A program made the translations under genes and the position numbers. From the NCBI RefSeq assembly GCF_015832195.1, contig NC_052045.1, forward strand, positions 372,001 to 436,000: a DNA stretch of 64,000 nt, in the 5' to 3' direction. Within the stretch, counting starts at the first letter, position 1. The number at the start of each line of letters is the position of its first letter. A model generated the notes under the pieces. It saw only the letters and a program-made list of their open reading frames with translations, did not search any database and had not been told where the DNA came from. Below are positions 11,241 through 22,800 of this stretch, one piece after another. Source of the DNA: Motacilla alba alba. Taxonomy: Eukaryota; Chordata; Aves; Passeriformes; Motacillidae.

Positions 11241-11757
11241 GGGGTCAGCCTGAGCGTGGCCGGAGCGGGGCTGTGGGTCAGCGTGGCTGGAGTGTGGCCA
11301 TTGGTCAGCGTGGCCGGAGCAGGGCCGTGGGTCACTGTGGCCAGAGCAGAGCTGTGGGTCAGTGTGGCCTGAGTGGGGCCGTGGGTCAGCGTGGCCTGAG
11401 CGGGGCCGTGGGTCAGCGTGGCCTGAGCAGGGCCGTGGGTCAGCGTGGCCGGAGCAGGGCCGTGGGTCAGCGTGGCCTGAGCGGGGCCGTGGGTCAGTGT
11501 GGCCGGAGCAGAGCTGTGGGTCAGTGTGGCCTGAGCGGGGCCGTGGGTCAGCGTGGCCTGAGCGGGGCCGTGGGTCAGTGTGGCCGGAGCAGGGCCGTGG
11601 GTCAGCGTGGCCGGAGCGGAGCTGTGGGTCAGCGTGGCCTGAGCAGGGCCGTGGGTCAGCGTGGCCGGAGCAGAGCTGTGGGTCAGTGTGGCCTGAGTGG
11701 GGCCGTGGGTCAGCGTGGCCGGAGCAGAGCTGTGGGTCAGCGTGGCAGCACTGCCCC
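11241..11757. repeat. 27-bp minisatellite, about 19 copies
   Basis: A head-to-tail 27-mer of the form GTCAGCGTGGCCTGAGCGGG + GCCGTGG, with recurrent alternatives at three positions: CCTGAG/CCGGAG, GCGGGG/GCAGGG/GCAGAG and GCCGTGG/GCTGTGG. About 18 full units and a partial one can be counted. Because 27 is a multiple of three and the units lack stops in several frames, long frames (217-325 codons) open on both strands; they encode only the nonapeptide repeat and are not genes. Variants are shuffled rather than graded, as after repeated conversion or unequal crossing-over. Confidence 0.95.
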
Positions 11758-14177
11758 GTGGCCGGAGCCCCCAGCCCTGCACACGGGTGGTCAGTGCTGC
11801 TGTCCAGCTGTGGCAGCGAGGCACGGCCTGACCTGCCAGCACTCGGCCCCCTGCCCTCATTAGGGGCAGGCTTGGGCCAACAAGGGGGCATTTTAAAGTC
11901 CAGTCAGAGAAGTAAAAAATAAGCCTGTGTGTTGGAGTAGCCTGAGCCTCTTAAAATATTTTGTACACACCCTTCATGCCCCATTAGTACCATTGTTTTG
12001 TTCAGTCAGCATGTGGTACAGCCCTTCTTGTACTCTGCAAAACACGTCATTTTCCAAAATGCTGTTGTACTCTGTGGTTTCCGTTATAATAAAAATATGC
12101 AAACAATTGCTATCCAAACAAAACTGACTACCATTTAATTTTTAAATCCTCCTCCTTCTCCTTTCACTGATTCCACAGTTTTTCCTTGGTAGTATCCAAA
12201 TTTTAGGGAGAAAGGAAAGCTGAAGACAGAAGTGTTTACAGAAAGGAGCATTTCTGCCTTTCCACAACTACAAAAGAAACATTTGTTGCCTCAGATAACT
12301 CCTAAACAAACTGCTGCCAAAACAATTAGTGTTATTTTTCTATTATCCTCCTATTTGAGAGTAAATAGCCATTTCATGAATATGTTAATTATCTGGCCGG
12401 TGCAGAAGATAAGTGGATGTCGTATCTTCACAAATGATGATAACTCTTCTATTGTATACAAAAACTTCCAACAATGATTTTTCCCAAGTATTTGGGGTCA
12501 GGTGGCTGTGGTTAAACTGCTCACAACTGGACCTTTTGCTTTGATAACCTAAAGATTTAGCAAAGGTGAACAATTGAGTAAATTAATTTTTTTCATTTTT
12601 TTAAAAGAAAAAGCAGGCAGCTGAGCAATAAGAACCAAGTCCCTACAACAGCTGAGCTTTTAAATCGTGTTGTATTTCTGTTTTAAGTTTTAAAGGCTAG
12701 CAGAGAGGTTCTGGGAGAAAAATCACTTGTGTAAGTAGTGCAGGGTCCTATGTCTGCTATTTTTAGAGGTAAAGTAATACAGTGTTATTCTATTTAAATT
12801 GGACTGTCTGCAAGACAGAAATTATTTGTGAATTTGTCAGTAAAAACTGCAGGTTACTAGATAGATATGTTTGTTAATGTTTTAAATCATCCAAATATTT
12901 ATTTTAATGATACTATGCTTATCTGGGCTCCGGAGAAGCAGCAAAGTGCTGATTTTCCTTTTGGAGATGTGTACATGTGTACATTTAGGAAGAAAAATTC
13001 AATATTCTGCAAAGTTGAATGCACCATTGTGCCAGATAATTAAAATGTAAATTTAAGTATCTATGCCTGCTTTGTGATTTTTTTAATACTTTTAAGTTAG
13101 TTGTCTTTTAAAACATGTGGTCAGCTGTTGTATTCACATATGGTCAAATGATCAAAGTCTGAACTCCTCTCTAATTGTCCCCTGCTGCTTGTCTGCTCTG
13201 TCCATGATCAAGGCCTCAGCAGGTGATAAGAAAGGCATGAGAACAGGCTGGAAGGAGAATGAACTACTGAGGGGCCCAAGCTGAAAGAAATAAAGACTTC
13301 CAGTACATCACCCTGACAGTAAAGAACCAAGAAAAAGTGAAGTCTGGTTAGTTCTTATTTTTTCTTTCTTTCCTGCCCTTTTTCCCCCTTGCTCACAAAT
13401 CTGCGTGTATTTTTTTAACAGCAGAATGCAAATAGAGTCGTCTCTGTGTATTCTCAGCTCATATAAAAGGCAGAACCAAACAGCCTTCTGCAGACATGTT
13501 TATTTACTTGTGAGGAGGAGGAAGCTGCTAAGTCACACAGTTTATAGTATTTCACATGTTTGTGGAAATCATTGCAATTCTTTTCACTTGTGCTTGTCAT
13601 TGTTTGCCTGGAGTTCACTTTGCCAGATGGTGCTTTATTGTCACTGGTGTCCACACCTCACTCTTGCATCACTTCAAGACCAAATGGTGTGAAGAGCTTT
13701 AATACTTAGAGGATTTAGTAAAAGTAAATCCACACTTTGTGGAAGGTTCATTCTCAGCTATTCAAGCAGGTCTAGCACTGATTCAGAGAGGGAGTAGCTG
13801 ACCCCAGGAGTGAAGAAAGGGTGAAATAAATGGATTGTCTTTGCCACTCCTGTTTGTCCCCTGCTCTCTTGCAGTCAAAACGCTGATAGAAAATTAGGGA
13901 TCAATATTAGATTTAGAATAAAGAGTTAACAGTTAAAGGAAGGTGCATTGTCAGATTCTCCTCTCCTCCCCCCACTCAGTGTAGAAAACAGTTAGCTGCA
14001 TTTCTAAAGCTAAATTTCTTAGGCTTGCAGTAATGTATTTGTATGCATCGTGTTTTGGGAACCACGTGAGGATTAATTTTTTTTACATGAATTTGCATGC
14101 AAATAGAGTACTGCCTTTGGCTTCTGCAGAGTCATGTCTTAATGTTTGCAAACACTGTCGCTCAGATGCAAGAAGTG
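11758..14177. other. AT-rich unique desert
   Basis: Starts with a GC-rich tail to about 11850, then AT-rich sequence with many TTTTAA and TAAAAT words. No gene, array or transposon recognised. A poorly CpG, TAAT-rich texture around 12780-13120 would be compatible with conserved non-coding DNA, which cannot be judged without alignment. Confidence 0.5.
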
Positions 14178-14235
14178 CCATTGCCCCATTTTACAGATGA
14201 GGAGGCAGTGGCTGGCTGAGAAAGAAGTGAGCACT
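14178..14235 (+). mobile_element. MIR-like SINE fragment
   Basis: Contains GCCATTGCCCCATTTTACAG, then ATGAGGAGGCAGTGGCTGGC and TGAGAAAGAAGTGAG. This matches the order of the conserved 3' core of MIR/CORE-SINEs (attgccccattttacagatg, gaggaaactgaggc, gagaagtgac), with an insertion in the middle. Such elements predate the bird-mammal split and survive only as fragments in birds. Confidence 0.6.
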
Positions 14236-16846
14236 GTTCAGACTGTCGTTCAAACGGGGGGGTTTTGGGCAACCTATATTTCATTATTTAAAGCAGGACA
14301 GTGCCTGTTTCTCTATTTTTGCAGGTAACTGAAGTCCATGTGTCCAAATGACTGCAGCAGCAAGACTGGACAGAGGGAGTGTGTGTCTGCATGGACAGGG
14401 AGTATTTTATCAGGAGGCAGATGTGAGAGGATTTAGAGGATATTGAAGAAGAATCCTTGTGGTGGTCAGGCTGCTGTAGAACGGCAAGCAGGTTGGTGGC
14501 TGTAGCCACAAGGAAAGAGCACGCATCACAGCTGCAGCCCCTGCAAGGAGGCAGAGCTGTGCTCAGTGCCCCAAGCTTTTTCTGGGGTCAGCTCCAGAGG
14601 GTTCTCCTTGAGAGCCATGTGGGTTTTAGGAAGGACAATTCTTGGAGCAGGTTCGTGATGGAAGGGGAGACTGATGCACAGGGAGGGGGGTGGAGGAAGA
14701 GGATTATGATCATGTCTCTGCACGGGGTGGAGGGTGAGAGAGACTTGAAACAAAGCGTTTGGAACATTTTGACCGTGGAGATTTGTGGGAAGGAGGGCCC
14801 CAGTCCTGCTGGGGTCTGCTGAATGGTGTCTGCCTCAGCAGTGACCCACAGAAGGGAAGCTCCCCTTGGAAACGTCGGTGCTTTCCTTCCCTCCCTCTGT
14901 GCTCCCTTCTGGAGTGGAGCTGGTTCCACTTGGTCATGCTCGGTGTCTCCCTGAGCTGGGCTTGCTGGGCGTGCGGGGCTGGGGAGGCAGAGTGCCCGTG
15001 CAGGCTGTCTAGGGCAGAGCTGTGTGCTCCGAGGCCGGTCAGCACGGAGGCTGCCAGCCAGGGCACCGCAGCAGGGTGTACAAATGAGCTGAGAGACAGC
15101 CAGAGGTGTGGCTTACCTGAGTACCGGGAGCTCGCCCTTGCTCAGGGTATCTCGCACGTCCCGTGTACTGCCAGATCCATCCCCCTGAGCAGCCATGTAC
15201 ACCCTTCTGCCAGGATTTGCCATGCCCTAATGACCTTCCTGTAAATATTTATTGCCCAGAACATCCAGAAGTAGGAAATATCTACTGTGAAGGCAGATAC
15301 ACAGTGGGAACAGAGGCAGCCAAATTTAACCAGCTTACTCAGGGTATCTTCTGCCACTTTTGGTCCTCTGTTTCCTTCAGAGTGAAACTGACAGTGCTGA
15401 GAGAGCTGTTGAGAGTCACCTTTGCACCTGGAACACTCTAAGCTGGTGTGGCCTGTCCACCTTCAACACACTTGAGATGTTTATTTTTTTATAGAGAATT
15501 CCCAGCCTTGTCAGTGAATTCTGTTTCCTGAATGGTTTTTTTGTTGAACATGTGGATTTTTATGTATACAACAATAGCATTCAGTAATGCATTGAATTCC
15601 AGAATTGGGAATGTTGAGAAGCAGTGAATGGAAATGCTTTTTATGTAAAACTGCATTAACCTTGCAGACTTAAATGGTTCAGTGAGGAGTTACTGGTCAC
15701 AGTAGCTGTGAATAAACTCATGTATTCTTGTTTTCATACTGGTTCAGGTCCCTTTCCTGGCACAAGCTGGCCTTTCTGCGAGCCCATGGAAAGTTCTTGA
15801 GCTGAGAGCTCTCCCTGCCTGCTGCTGATAGCAGGTAGTATCATGCTGTTTTCTTGGAAAATGCATTTGGATGCTATTTTCTAGAATAAACAAGTTTAAG
15901 TGGCCAAGAAATAAAATAGATTCCTCCCACTTTTCTCCTTCCCCCATATGCTCATAATAAGTGGGTGAAGTGAAAAAAAAGGTAAGTGGTTGATTCTCAC
16001 TCCTGCAAATGGTCAAGAAAATTACAGAGCCAGCAAAATCAACTTTCAGGTTTAATAGTCCACCAGCCCCAGGAATTCTGACAGTACTCCCTGGGGTCTG
16101 GGTAGGTGTTTAATCTCTGAAGTTCTATACAGAGGAGGCATGTTGAAAACCATAAGTTTTTTGTGGGGTCACGTGCTCCAGGAGGTTTGGGATCAACAGG
16201 AGGTGCGTGGTTTGTTTGCTCTCAGTGGTTTTGGGCAGTAGCTCTGTGCAGTGGCTTTGGTGGGAGGGGGTGAGGTGCTCCTGAGGCTGGTTTTATATTG
16301 CTTTGTGAGGAGCTGAAGGGGACAGGTCCCTTCTCCTTCCATGGCATCCCTATGTAGGAAGCAGAATTTGGTTTATTACTTTGCCAGCTTGCTGTGAGAG
16401 CTCTCTGCAATAAGAGATTTTTGAGGAAGCACCCTTGGGCCAAGCAGGGCAGGCCCTGTGGGATTTATTTCCTGCAGGATGGATCCTGTACGAGGCTCCT
16501 CCTGGCTGGACTGGGGTGACAGTGTGAGCCCACCCTGTCCCTGCATGTGCCTCCAGCTGAGCACAGAGGAGGGGTCCCTGCTTTGGATGGGATTGTGAGG
16601 CAGAGGAGAGCAGGAGGCTTTAGCAGAGACTCCTGTGAGGATTTTGGCTGGTGGAGGGAGAAAGGACCTTTCTCTGCACTGTGGGTCAAGTGGTGGGATG
16701 ATGAGGAGAAATGCTGCCTGTCAGAATGACTACTCTGCAAATCAACTTAAAAGTAATTTTCTGTGTGCCATCCTGAAATTCATCCGGCAATTAAATGATA
16801 AGGTTAATATGTTACATGCATGGAGGCCAGAAAATTTGGAGGTAGT
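14236..16846. other. Unique sequence, no gene seen
   Basis: Overlapping frames at 14457-15244 (up to 161 codons, both strands) show no recognisable domain and coincide with a GC-richer patch. The long cysteine-containing frame at 15163 is 92 codons and resembles no family known to me. One GTCACGTG E-box lies at 16168-16175. Confidence 0.5.
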
Positions 16847-16860
16847 GTTGCCATAGCAAC
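16847..16860. promoter_or_regulatory. Perfect RFX X-box (site 1)
   Basis: GTTGCCATAGCAAC is an exact full-length X-box: two opposed half-sites GTTGCC and (A)GCAAC around a 2-bp spacer, the preferred target of RFX winged-helix factors that drive ciliary and other genes. It is followed by TGTATC. The flanks are unique, non-coding DNA. An identical core lies at 18723. Function is inferred from the motif alone. Confidence 0.65.
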
Positions 16861-18722
16861 TGTATCTCTGCCCTCCTGGGCATAGGCATCCCTGTGGGGT
16901 CAGCCAGGGCACGGTGCTGGGGGTGGGAAATGCCGCCAGCGTGGTAGCAAAGGGGTGGGAAAAGTCATAAAAATGTAAAAATAAACCCAACTCTTTGATC
17001 TCGCTGTGTGCTGTCGGTGGAAGAGCAGTAAAAGGTGAAGCTCCTCTCCATTGTGTGTGTCAGAGGGAGCACTGCAGCCCTGCCTCGGGGTGTGCCAGGG
17101 AGCCTGTGCCTTCAGAAGGGCAGGGCTCACCGCTGGCTTCAGCTGCTCTGTTCTCTGGGGCAGCTGGATTAACTGGGAAAAGGTCAATTCCAGAATCCTC
17201 CTTCGACTCCTACAGCTCAAATCCCAGTGCATAAAGACACCCACTCCAAAGAGCATAGACTCCAGCAGTCAAATGTACTCAAATAATACCGTGCCTTGAG
17301 GGGAACCCAGAAGGGTTCTCTTGCTCTTCCACAAATTTTGAAGCCATTTAATTTAAGTCTGGGAACTACAGAGCGCTTGCTTTTGTGCACAGGTGTGTTT
17401 GTGAGCACTTCCATTGGTGCCACGGGGCTGTGCATCCCTTTGGGGGTGGCAGCTGAAGCTCTGCTCTCTGTGACCAGGAGCAGTAGGGTGTGTCACCACT
17501 GGGACCGTGAGCCCTCCTTCCTCATGTCTGCAGTGTCACTGCCTGGCACTCCAGCGTGTCCAGGCTTTGTTAGTGCAGATGATTTTAGGCTGTTAGAAAC
17601 CCCTGTGATGAATGGTGCAGCTTCTCATAACTACAAAACATAAAAGGATTTTTGTGGCGAAATCAGAAATGATGAGTTGGCTTTTCCTGCTTTAATGAAC
17701 TAAGTGTTCAAGCCTCAGTAGCTCTGCAGAGATTGTGATTCCTGTTTCAGTCTCCAGGCCTCACTCCTGAGTGATCTCTGGGTTTGTTGTTTTGCCTTTG
17801 AGAAATGGTTTGGTTTTCTGTTGCTATCTTTTCAAAGTAGATCCGTGCTTAGGTATTACCACAAAAAAACAGGTAATCTTTTAAACTGAAAAAAATGTCA
17901 GCTGGTTGCTGGCAGATACCTCTCATCTGGGAAAGGCTCTTGGCTCATATGCTGGTTATCCCTGCTGAGATAAAGCGAGCAACTGGAGCAAATGAAGCAT
18001 TTATGAAGTGTGTTAGAGCCTCTCCCTGTAGTATGCAAACGAACTGCAAATAGTCTGTGTTCCTGCAGGAAGTCCTTTATGAAAAGCAGTGGGATGGAAA
18101 AGGAAATGGAGGGCCTTGGCACTGGTGAGGTATTTACATGGAGGGACCGTGTGTTTGTTGTGTGGATGGGATAACAGAAGTCTGCTTTCCCTGGAATGTT
18201 GTGGCTCTCGGAGGCAGGAGGTGAAGGACCTAGAATGATAAAGTCTTACATCTCAGGGCATTTTATTTTATATTAAAGCTTTTTTTTTTTTTTCCTTCAG
18301 CAAATGCATACCAAATGCCAGAGGGAAAGCCTGTTGTGTTACCAGACTAATGTCAAAAGATACACAGAGATCATGCAACTGTGTTGTTGTACTGAGATCT
18401 CATCCTAATATCACTTTGGTTTATTTGAATAAATACATGTACTTGCCAATGGTCCATAAGAATCCTACATAAGAAACCTTGCAGAGGTGCATGATGACCA
18501 TGCCCTGAAAGGCAGTGTTTATGGACAAAGTGCTTTTATGCACTGTTGTTCAATGTTGCACCATATTTCTTCAATTTACGTTCCTTTATTTTTAAGGGTA
18601 TATTTTAAAGGTATTTTTAAGGGTGCATAATAACTGGGTGTAGCTTTGGAGACTCGGGGCAGATATAACTTAGGTAGATTTATCTAACTACACACAGTAC
18701 TTTGCTGTTGGATGCAGCAGTA
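16861..18722. other. Unique sequence between two X-boxes
   Basis: GC-rich to about 17200 then AT-rich. Frames of up to 118 codons on both strands lack domains. A T tract at 18280-18294 precedes a CTTCAG, giving an acceptor-like sequence (TTTTTTCCTTCAG ending near 18300), but the following sequence has no open coding frame of note. Confidence 0.45.
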
Positions 18723-18736
18723 GTTGCCATAGCAAC
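18723..18736. promoter_or_regulatory. Perfect RFX X-box (site 2)
   Basis: GTTGCCATAGCAAC again, in the context GCAGTAGTTGCCATAGCAAC then TGCAGG. Including the flanking ACTG it shares 16 consecutive bases with the site at 16847. The region around it (18640-18800) is AT-rich with few CpG and looks like non-coding regulatory DNA rather than an exon. Confidence 0.65.
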
Positions 18737-19177
18737 TGCAGGATCCCAAATTGTTATGATGCCTCCAAGAAACAGGTTGTCTTTTGGAAGAGCTGCAAGC
18801 AATTTAACTTTATTCTACCGTAGCCATATCTTTAGGGGATAAATGATATCTCCAAATGTATGCTTCTCTCCATGTGGGATCGTCATGGTTTATTTCAATG
18901 ATGACATTTTTTCACTTTGCTGTAATTTTTTTGTTATAATTATTTTTTTTCTGAGCTGAAGGAACAGAATATGTTTTAAACTGCTCATCATTATTAGTTC
19001 TGTATACCATGATAGTGTCTAATGACTCTTGCAAACTTTGAGATCTTCCTGCCACCACTTAAAAAGAGGAAAAAAAACAGGGAGAAGGTCGGTGGCATTT
19101 TTTTCCCTCTGGTTGTTTTGTCATCAAATAATATATCCCAAATGGAGATGAATTTACCTTCCTGACAGCCATGACCA
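18737..19177. other. AT-rich unique sequence
   Basis: No gene or repeat family recognised. T-rich words around 18905-18950 and an A-rich run near 19064-19078. Confidence 0.5.
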
Positions 19178-19285
19178 AGGTATTGTCCCTGCTTCACAGG
19201 TGGGTGAATTGTTCCACTGAGGAGTTAACAGAGTTCTGTAGGACTGAAGATGACTCTGTTGAGAGGTGGGACTAGGTCTCATGAG
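19178..19285 (+). mobile_element. Possible MIR-like SINE fragment
   Basis: Order of words: GGTATTGTCCCTGCTTCACA, GGTGGGTGAATTG, CACTGAGGAGTTAACAGAG, then GAGAGGTGGGACTAGGTCTC. This parallels the MIR 3' half (attatccccattttacaggtg, gaaactgagg, gttaag, then 'gagccgggatttgaaccc'). Divergence is large, so the match is tentative. Confidence 0.4.
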
Positions 19286-19519
19286 TGGTTAGGAGAATTG
19301 TGAACGAAGTCCCTGCAAGCAAAATTTTTCATGGGAGGTGACAAAATAAAGCATGGATTTTGTTGCAGCCATGTCCTGCTCCTGCAGACAAATGAATATA
19401 AATAAGCAGCTGTATCAGGAGCAGTTCATTTGTGTATAGTATTTGGCTCAGATGGTTTATTTTTGTGATTCCAGATTTATTTTCTTTCTTTTCTTTTAGG
19501 AAGGTCGTGGTAGAGTGTC
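19286..19519. other. Short unique spacer
   Basis: Unique AT-rich sequence leading into the CR1 element, with no gene seen. A pyrimidine run (TTTTCTTTCTTTTCTTTTAG) ends at about 19499 immediately upstream of the CR1 body. Confidence 0.5.
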
Positions 19520-19881
19520 CTAGCTCTTGAGAGAGTTGGGATTGTTGAGCCTGGAGAGGAGAAGGCTCCAGGAGACCTTAGAGCCTCTTCCAGGGGCTAC
19601 GAAAGAGCTGGAGAGGGGCTTTTCAGAAGGCAAGGGACTGGGAAAGGGGAGGTGGCTTGCCAGAGGGCAGGGTAAGATGGAATTCTGGGAAGAAGGTTTT
19701 CCCTGCGAGGGACAGGCTGCCCAGAGAAGCTGGCTGCCCCTGCCCTGTGGGTATCCAAGGCCAGGCTGATGGAGCTATAAACAACTTGGGATAGTGGAAG
19801 GTGTCCCTGCCCATGGCAGGGGGTTGGAACGAGATGGTCTTTGAAGTTCCTTCCAACCTAAAGCATTCTGTGATTCTATGA
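19520..19881 (+). mobile_element. CR1 LINE 3' end (plus orientation), nearly complete 3' terminus
   Basis: About 360 bp of CR1 3' region in order: GAGAGAGTTGGGATTGTTGA, GCCTGGAGAGGAGAAGGCTC, CAGGAGACCTTAGAGCC, GGGGCTACGAAAGAGCTGG, GAGGGGCTTTT, CCCAGAGAAGCTGGCTGCCC, AAGGCCAGGCTGATGG, GTGGAAGGTGTCCCTGCCCA, GGCAGGGGGTTGGAACGAGA and CTTCCTTCCAACCTAAAGC. It ends with the diagnostic ATTCTGTGATTCTATGA terminus. It is 5'-truncated, as CR1 copies usually are, and no ORF2 survives. It is the youngest-looking CR1 in the window. Confidence 0.96.
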
Positions 19882-22800
19882 AGAATGTTAGAGATCAGAT
19901 GTGGAACTAAAATGTGACTGTGAAAATAGAAGATACCAAGAGAGTTTCTCAGTTCCTATTAACAACACATGCAGGGGATCTGCACACATTCAGGTTAACT
20001 CTTAATGGGTTCATTTTCTTAGAATTTGTTACTTGGTTTTGAGGCCAGAGAGTCTTAGCTGTGCTCTAGGATGTCAGGGAATGCATTGGAACAAAACAAA
20101 ATGGTTTTGTCCTCAGACCACTTCCAAAGTGAGCCCGAGACAAGGGGTTGCAGACAGGGGTGTGTGAGGACTGATGAGCAGGCTGGTCTGTGGATGTCTC
20201 TCAGGAAAGATGCTGTGCAAGGGCTGGCAGGCTGCTTGTTTGCACGGTGGTTCAGGAGGCTTTGAAGGCTGGCTTGAAGACAAACAACGACGGCACTTTG
20301 GGGGTGGCTGTTGGGAGCTCTTCCTTGCAGGAGTGGCAGCGGGGGCAAAGCACAGAAGGGATTTTGTTGGAAAACAGAGTGGAGGCTAGGGACACGGTGG
20401 GGAGCAGAAACTCTGTGTAAGACAGACTTTATCAACTCTTACTCACCAAACTTGCTGTGAGGAGCAATCTGTGGGTCTCCCCCGGAGGTGGCTGCATTTT
20501 GAGACACTCAGAAAGGTGGTGTCACTGGCTGCAGTTGGGCTTTCCCAGTCTTGCTCCCTGATAAAGCCTGTCTTATGTGAGTGGCTGGCTCTTTTCCTTC
20601 TCCAGGGAAAGGGCTGGGATGCCATACCTGCTGGGAATAGCTCAGCCAGGGACCTGTACCAGGGCCTACCCTGCCAACAGCAGCACTTCACCAAAGTGGC
20701 AGTGACTTGTGGAAAGGTGGGTGCTGAAAGCAGACACTTTCTGGATATTTGAGTCCAAGTGGTATCTGTGACTTGGGAATTCTGAGACTTAGCTGTGCCT
20801 CATTACAAGGAGTTTGTATATCTTTGCCAGCCTTAAGTGCTCAAAATTCATGAGTTACACCTCAGAAAGTTCATGAGGATGGGTTTTTTTCTTTTTTTAA
20901 AAAAAAAAATTTGGGGCGTTGTCATGTTTATGAACTTTTTCATCCAGCTGTGTTGCCTATTTCAAGGTTTTATTTGCAACTGAGAATTGGAAACTTATTT
21001 TTATGGTACGTGTTCTTTTTTTGCACAGAGCCTAGATTTGGGTGAGTCACGTGCCTGCAGGTTCTGAGGCTTCCTGGAAGCACCAGCTGCTGCAAGACTT
21101 GGGATGAGACTGCAGGAGTGTGCAGTGCTGCTGGCACAAGGAGGCCTTTTCATCCAGCATCCTTTTGGGTCACGTGGGTATGAAATGGGGCTGAATTAGT
21201 CTTTTCTTCCCTCCTGACATTTGGCTGGGTGGGAGGCTGATTCCTGATAGGTTTTAATTCGGTGTTTGGAAACATAATTTTCTCTCAGTTTTACATGTAA
21301 TTTGCCCATATTATTACTGTAATATGGGTTTTATTCCTCTTGAGGCTGTACAAGTCTTCAGGATACTCTTAATATGTATGGTGGGAAATGGGCTGTTTGC
21401 AAATTAGTAACAAACTATAATAATTACTTTGCTTTCCCCTTGAAATGCTAATCTGAAGCTTTGATGACCACAAAATTCCCTTGTAAAGCCACACAGATCT
21501 TCAGCTGCATTTGTTGGATCTATTTAGATCCCTGCTTGGTGTCTAAAAGAGGCACTAACTCTGCGAACATCTCTGGCCACTTCCTCCCACACACTGCTCG
21601 GTGTGGCTCCTGTCTGCTTGCATATCTATATACAGCACAACTGTAGGTGTGAGTTTTTGTGGTTTGACCTGTTTCCATAAGTTAAAGTTGCTAAGGATGG
21701 CCACAATGATAATTTAATAGGAAATGCTGAGCTAGTGGTAAATTTTCTAGAAATATCTGCAATGAAAATATTGAGCATTTGAAAATTCATGGGAAAAAAT
21801 ATACATTTTGAGGACTTGAAGACATGAGAGGAAAAAGAGTTTGTAAACTAGTGCTAATCTTGGTCAATGTTGTAGAAATTAGTGTTTAATAATGATAAAA
21901 AATTCTGTGGTAATATAAAAACTCTCAATGTACAATTCTTGAAGTGATTCCATCCTGTCCACTCTTAAGTCCAAGCCTCTGTTTGACTCTTCTTCCTCAT
22001 GGATTACCCTGGTGTCATCTCTAGAAGGCATCATCTCTGTCTCACAGCATCTCCAAAGATGTTTTCCTGCTCTGCTCTGAATGCACAATTCCCATGCAGA
22101 CAGGCGAAGCCCAAGGCATGCTCCTCAGCAGCCATCAGCCCTTTTCTGTGGGTGGAGGAAATGTCAGTGAAGTGCAATGTGTTGGCTTCTCCTGGAGCAT
22201 GTAAGGCAAGCTGGTTATGCGAGTGGCCTCTGCTGTCCCAAACTTTTACAGCTGGTGGCTGGATTATCTTTGCCTTCTCCTAATCCCTTTGAAAAACTTG
22301 AGTAGATTCTCTTTTGACAGCTGCTGCTGTTTCTCTAGCAGAAAGCCATTTCAGTGTCCCCATTATTGTTTTTGGCTCTGCCACCTGGATGGACCTGGTG
22401 GGAAAGGTGTGACTGGGAGGAAGGAGGTCCAGCAGGGGAGCCAGGAGAGCGCTGCAGGGGAGAGCCGTGCCACTCACTGCTGAGGCAAGAGCTGCAAGAG
22501 CGACGTGGAGAGGGCAGCTGCCACACAAACATCGCTGTGCCGGGGTGTTCACCCCTTGCTCTGCAGTTAACATCTGCTGGGAGAGCAGGTGTGGATGGAG
22601 ATGCTGATGTGTGAGCCAAAGCAGCCCTGGGGGCGGGATGCTCCGGGATCGGTCACAGCCCTCTCACCCTCGAGGAAAGCAAACAGGGAATAAAGGTCAC
22701 ACAAGAAAGTGAGGAGATCATCTCAAAGAGAGCCTCTGCTACACAGGATTTTCTCGTGCAGTGCTGCTGAGCATCTTGAAAAGCAAACCAATAGCATTAG

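Noticed and set aside
10883..11863. Frames of 186-325 codons on both strands
   Set aside because: Produced by the 27-bp array, encoding nonapeptide repeats. Open in four frames, with no domain or splice context.
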